Shown here one piece after another: positions 31,799 through 33,934 of a DNA stretch of 33,934 nt. Origin of the DNA: a bacterium (GTDB lineage: Bacteria > Actinomycetota > Acidimicrobiia > Spongiisociales > UBA5794); the NCBI GenBank assembly GCA_024226255.1, contig JAAELU010000466.1, positions 1-33,934 of the forward strand. The letters run 5' to 3'. The notes below the pieces were generated by a model. That model was not told where the DNA came from, did not search any database, and saw only the letters and a list, made by a program, of their open reading frames with translations. How positions within the stretch are numbered: the stretch's first letter is position 1; the number at the start of each line of letters is the position of its first letter. Made by a program: the position numbers and the translations under genes.

Positions 31799-33343
31799 CT
31801 AGAACGGCCATCCGGCATCCTGGAAGTTCTCCAGGGTTGCCATCAGGCGGAACGCCGCGTCCGAGAATCCACCAATCTCGTAGTGGCCCGCCTTGCCAAC
31901 TGCGAACGGTGTCGCTCGGTAGCCGCCGGTGTTGAAGACATACACCTGGGTGCCCGCCAGGCCCGGAACCTGGTCGGCAGTCTGCATATCCGAGAAGACC
32001 ACGACGCGGTCGTGGCCATCGAACCAACGGCGGACGGCAGCGCCGAGCTGCGTACCGTGACCTACGGCCCCGATGCGTGAATCGACGCGCTCGATTGTGC
32101 GCAGCACCGACTGGCGCTTACGGAACCGGATCATCTCTGACTCGGAGGCAAACGAGATGAGCTCAACCTCGTGTGCCTTGCCCGCCAGCGCAGCAGCGAA
32201 CAGCGCCGCCACCTCGAAGTGGCGAACCTTCGAGCGCCGCGATACCTGACCCTGCATCGAGGCTGACGTGTCGGTCAGCACCAGGGTGCGACCCGGCAGC
32301 TCAGGGATGTTGCCAACCGAGAGCTCCAGTGCCGCCTCCAGCGTTGCTGCCCACGTCAGCGACGGAGCGTTCTTGTACGCCGACCAGAACCGGTAAGGGA
32401 ACTGGCGTGACTCGGCGACACGCTCCGGGTCGGCCAGTACCTCTCGGACATAGCGGGCCCGCTCGTCCGAGATACCAGCCTCATCGAAGTTGCGCAGGTT
32501 GCGCAGCAGCGCCATGTAGCCCATTGATGGGATCACGGCATTCCATGCCTCGGCATCCATGCCTCCGGGCAGCCAGCCTGACAGCCACTCCCACGTTGCA
32601 CCGGCCTCGGCCATGAGGGCGGCACCCTGAGCTCGCAGCATGTCGCGGCGGGCGTCCTTATCGACTCCCTCCAGCTCGAAGCGGCGGCGCACTGTCTCGA
32701 GCGCATCCGGTACCTCGAGAGCCTCGGGGTGGTGGCGACGGTCCAGCAGGTAGCGGAATACTGCCGACTGCTTGTCGTCACGTGGCTTGGGGTGGGTCAT
32801 CTCAATGACGTCACCCATACGCCAGGCACGTGACAGGCCGTCGTACTTCAGAGCCGCGTACTCCGAGTACTGACGACGCACCGCGTCGGCGACACCACGC
32901 TTGACCGGCTGCGGGATCTTGCGGCCGTGGAACTGTGTCCAGTAGCCCAGGATCTCCGCCGGCTCGTCGGCACGCGCCACCGCCGAAGCGATAACGGCGC
33001 GACCGTGTGGTCCGCCGGCGGCGACATACTCAGCTGCCGCTACGACGGCCGCCGAGCGCATCAGCGCCGAGTTGCGCAGCCACGGAACGAAGCGCTGCAT
33101 CCACTCCGGGTCCTCACGAGTAACCGTGTGGACCAGATCGATGAAACGCTGGTCGCGAGTGTCGGCACCCTCGTAGAAGGTTGCCTCCCCAACCATGTTC
33201 GTGATCGACAGGAGGAACAGCTCGGACTTGGGGTCGCGGACGAGGGCCCGAGCACCCTCGAAGGTACGTGCAGTCGGCTTGCCGACCGTCTTGATTACGG
33301 AGCGGACCATTGGTCGCACTCGCTTGGCTGAGAACTTGGACAT
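31799..33343 (-). CDS. rsr: TROVE-domain protein, bacterial Ro60/Rsr homologue
   Basis: This is a 514-residue RNA-binding ring protein. Residues about 15-345 form the alpha-helical TROVE (HEAT-like) domain, with YEGADTRDQRFIDLVH, WMQRFVPWLRNSALMRSAAV and SMGYMALLRNLRNFDEAG. Residues 352-514 form a von Willebrand A domain with an intact MIDAS: D358-T-S360-A-S362, Thr431 and Asp452. In animals and in Deinococcus this family binds Y RNAs and misfolded RNAs and works with exoribonucleases in RNA quality control. No rtcB gene or nuclease gene is next to it here. The ATG at 33343 has an ideal GGAGGTGA site. A long hairpin in its leader (33382-33429) may be a Y-RNA-like partner or a regulatory element. 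Confidence 0.92.
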   Translation of the reverse strand: MSKFSAKRVRPMVRSVIKTVGKPTARTFEGARALVRDPKSELFLLSITNMVGEATFYEGADTRDQRFIDLVHTVTREDPEWMQRFVPWLRNSALMRSAAVVAAAEYVAAGGPHGRAVIASAVARADEPAEILGYWTQFHGRKIPQPVKRGVADAVRRQYSEYAALKYDGLSRAWRMGDVIEMTHPKPRDDKQSAVFRYLLDRRHHPEALEVPDALETVRRRFELEGVDKDARRDMLRAQGAALMAEAGATWEWLSGWLPGGMDAEAWNAVIPSMGYMALLRNLRNFDEAGISDERARYVREVLADPERVAESRQFPYRFWSAYKNAPSLTWAATLEAALELSVGNIPELPGRTLVLTDTSASMQGQVSRRSKVRHFEVAALFAAALAGKAHEVELISFASESEMIRFRKRQSVLRTIERVDSRIGAVGHGTQLGAAVRRWFDGHDRVVVFSDMQTADQVPGLAGTQVYVFNTGGYRATPFAVGKAGHYEIGGFSDAAFRLMATLENFQDAGWPF

Positions 33344-33381
33344 GGGTCACCTCCTTCAAGGTGTCGTTGGGTGATTCCCCT

Positions 33382-33429
33382 GTTCTTGCGTAGATACAGG
33401 CCGCTATTGGCCCGCATCGACGCAGGAAC
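33382..33429 (-). ncRNA. Candidate structured RNA upstream of rsr (Y-RNA-like or leader element)
   Basis: On the minus strand this 48-base stretch folds into one long hairpin: a 4-bp stem GUUC/GAAC, a C-A mismatch, 5 bp UGCGU/ACGCA, a C-U mismatch, then ten continuous pairs (GAUGC GGGCC with GGCCU GUAUC) and a 6-base loop AAUAGC. It has 19 pairs, two of them G-U. On the plus strand those two become A-C mismatches, so the fold favours an RNA made from the rsr strand. It ends 38 bases before the rsr ATG. No tRNA-like T-loop motif of known bacterial Y RNAs was seen in 33344-33515, so identity is open. Confidence 0.45.
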
Positions 33430-33515
33430 GTGAGAAGCGGTTGCGGTGCGGTCCCTACGGTCGCATTCGCTTGGTTGTTGGGAACTCTTGTCAGATGTGG
33501 TTTCGTTGTGAGTGC

Positions 33516-33934
33516 ATGAAAAGGGCACTCGCACTGGTAATAGGGCTAGCGGTGGTGGCATCAGCCTGCAGCGGCAGCGACGGTGGCGATACCACGACGA
33601 CGGCGGTGGCGACCACGGCCGTCGAATCGTCGACGACGTCGACTGCCGGTCCTGCAAGCACCACCTCGTCGGCGCCAACGACGACCGCAGTCGCCACGAC
33701 AACGACATCGAAGGTGCCTCCGACTACCGCATCTGGGGTCTTTTTGGCGACCGACCTTGTGTGGGAAGGTCAAACGCAAACGATCACGCTCTACGACGAC
33801 GGTTTGTTGGTGGCTGGTTCGGCTCAGGGACAAGCAGACTTCTCGCCCGAGGAGTACGAGTGGATAACGCCGAGCGCCACGCTCGAGGTGATCGAACTTG
33901 GAGCGTCGCAGCACCCCGAGGCTTTGCTGTTGAC
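33516..33934 (+). CDS. Putative lipoprotein, 3' end outside the window
   Basis: The frame is open from the ATG at 33516 to the window edge (139 codons seen). Residues 1-18 form a lipoprotein signal peptide: MKRALALVIGLAVVASAC, with Cys18 as the lipidated residue after A-S-A. A spacer of about 50 residues follows, almost all Thr, Ser, Ala, Val and Pro, which would set the folded part away from the membrane. A folded region begins near residue 70 with ATDLVWEGQTQTITLYDDGL. The family is not recognisable from this part. It is divergent from rsr across a 172-base gap, whose plus strand also carries a short hairpin at 33447-33465. Confidence 0.75.
   Translation, partial: MKRALALVIGLAVVASACSGSDGGDTTTTAVATTAVESSTTSTAGPASTTSSAPTTTAVATTTTSKVPPTTASGVFLATDLVWEGQTQTITLYDDGLLVAGSAQGQADFSPEEYEWITPSATLEVIELGASQHPEALLL

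Noticed and set aside
33344-33515. A classical YrlA-type Y RNA with tRNA-like domain
   Set aside because: No T-loop-like motif or cloverleaf was found. Only the single long hairpin is supported.

Overview
The window is a high-GC bacterial chromosome segment, most likely from an actinobacterium. The signs are GC-rich codons, frequent GTG starts, start/stop overlaps between genes, and the tail of an HNH/DUF222-type endonuclease at the left edge, a family abundant in Actinobacteria. A lineage such as Acidimicrobiia is plausible, but nothing here proves it. No tRNA, rRNA, CRISPR array, insertion sequence or phage gene is visible.

Layout. (1) 1-138 is the end of an HNH endonuclease-like gene. (2) 410-15196 is a complete, collinear 14-gene nuoA-N operon for proton-pumping NADH:quinone oxidoreductase (complex I). 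Almost every junction is an ATGA, GTGA or TGATG overlap. NuoG has lost all four ligands of the N7 iron-sulfur cluster. (3) 15198-15233 is a small cluster of a CGTRTCACGT repeat. It is followed by a membrane protein with a bactofilin-like beta-helix (15289-16542) and an orphan form-II CoxL/xanthine-dehydrogenase-type molybdenum subunit (16558-18837). (4) 18827-24542 on the minus strand is a six-gene surface-glycan or glycolipid cluster: GT2 glycosyltransferase, GT4 glycosyltransferase, methyltransferase, UPF0104-type membrane protein, methyltransferase and CDP-glucose 4,6-dehydratase. (5) 24681-27487 on the plus strand holds a small secreted and membrane-anchored protein, the translational GTPase TypA/BipA, and a PH-like-domain protein. 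(6) 27590-30568 on the minus strand holds a small single-span protein, a PlsC-type acyltransferase, a membrane histidine kinase without a neighbouring regulator, and a candidate 51-residue ORF ending in a terminator-like hairpin just upstream of the kinase. (7) 30650-31720 is a pore-loop ion channel. (8) 31799-33343 on the minus strand is a bacterial Ro60/Rsr protein (TROVE plus vWA). A long imperfect hairpin lies in its leader at 33382-33429, and G-U pairs indicate it is an RNA made from the same strand. (9) 33516 to the right edge is a divergent lipoprotein gene, cut off by the window end.

The nuo genes build one enzyme. The glycan genes probably act in one pathway that makes and decorates a lipid-linked saccharide. 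The remaining genes look like chromosomal housekeeping or lineage-specific genes in short transcription units separated by strong hairpins (27526-27572, 31756-31798). The most notable candidate for something undescribed is the structured RNA directly upstream of the Ro60 homologue, which could be a Y-RNA-like partner or an autoregulatory leader. The leader ORF and hairpin before the histidine kinase come next.
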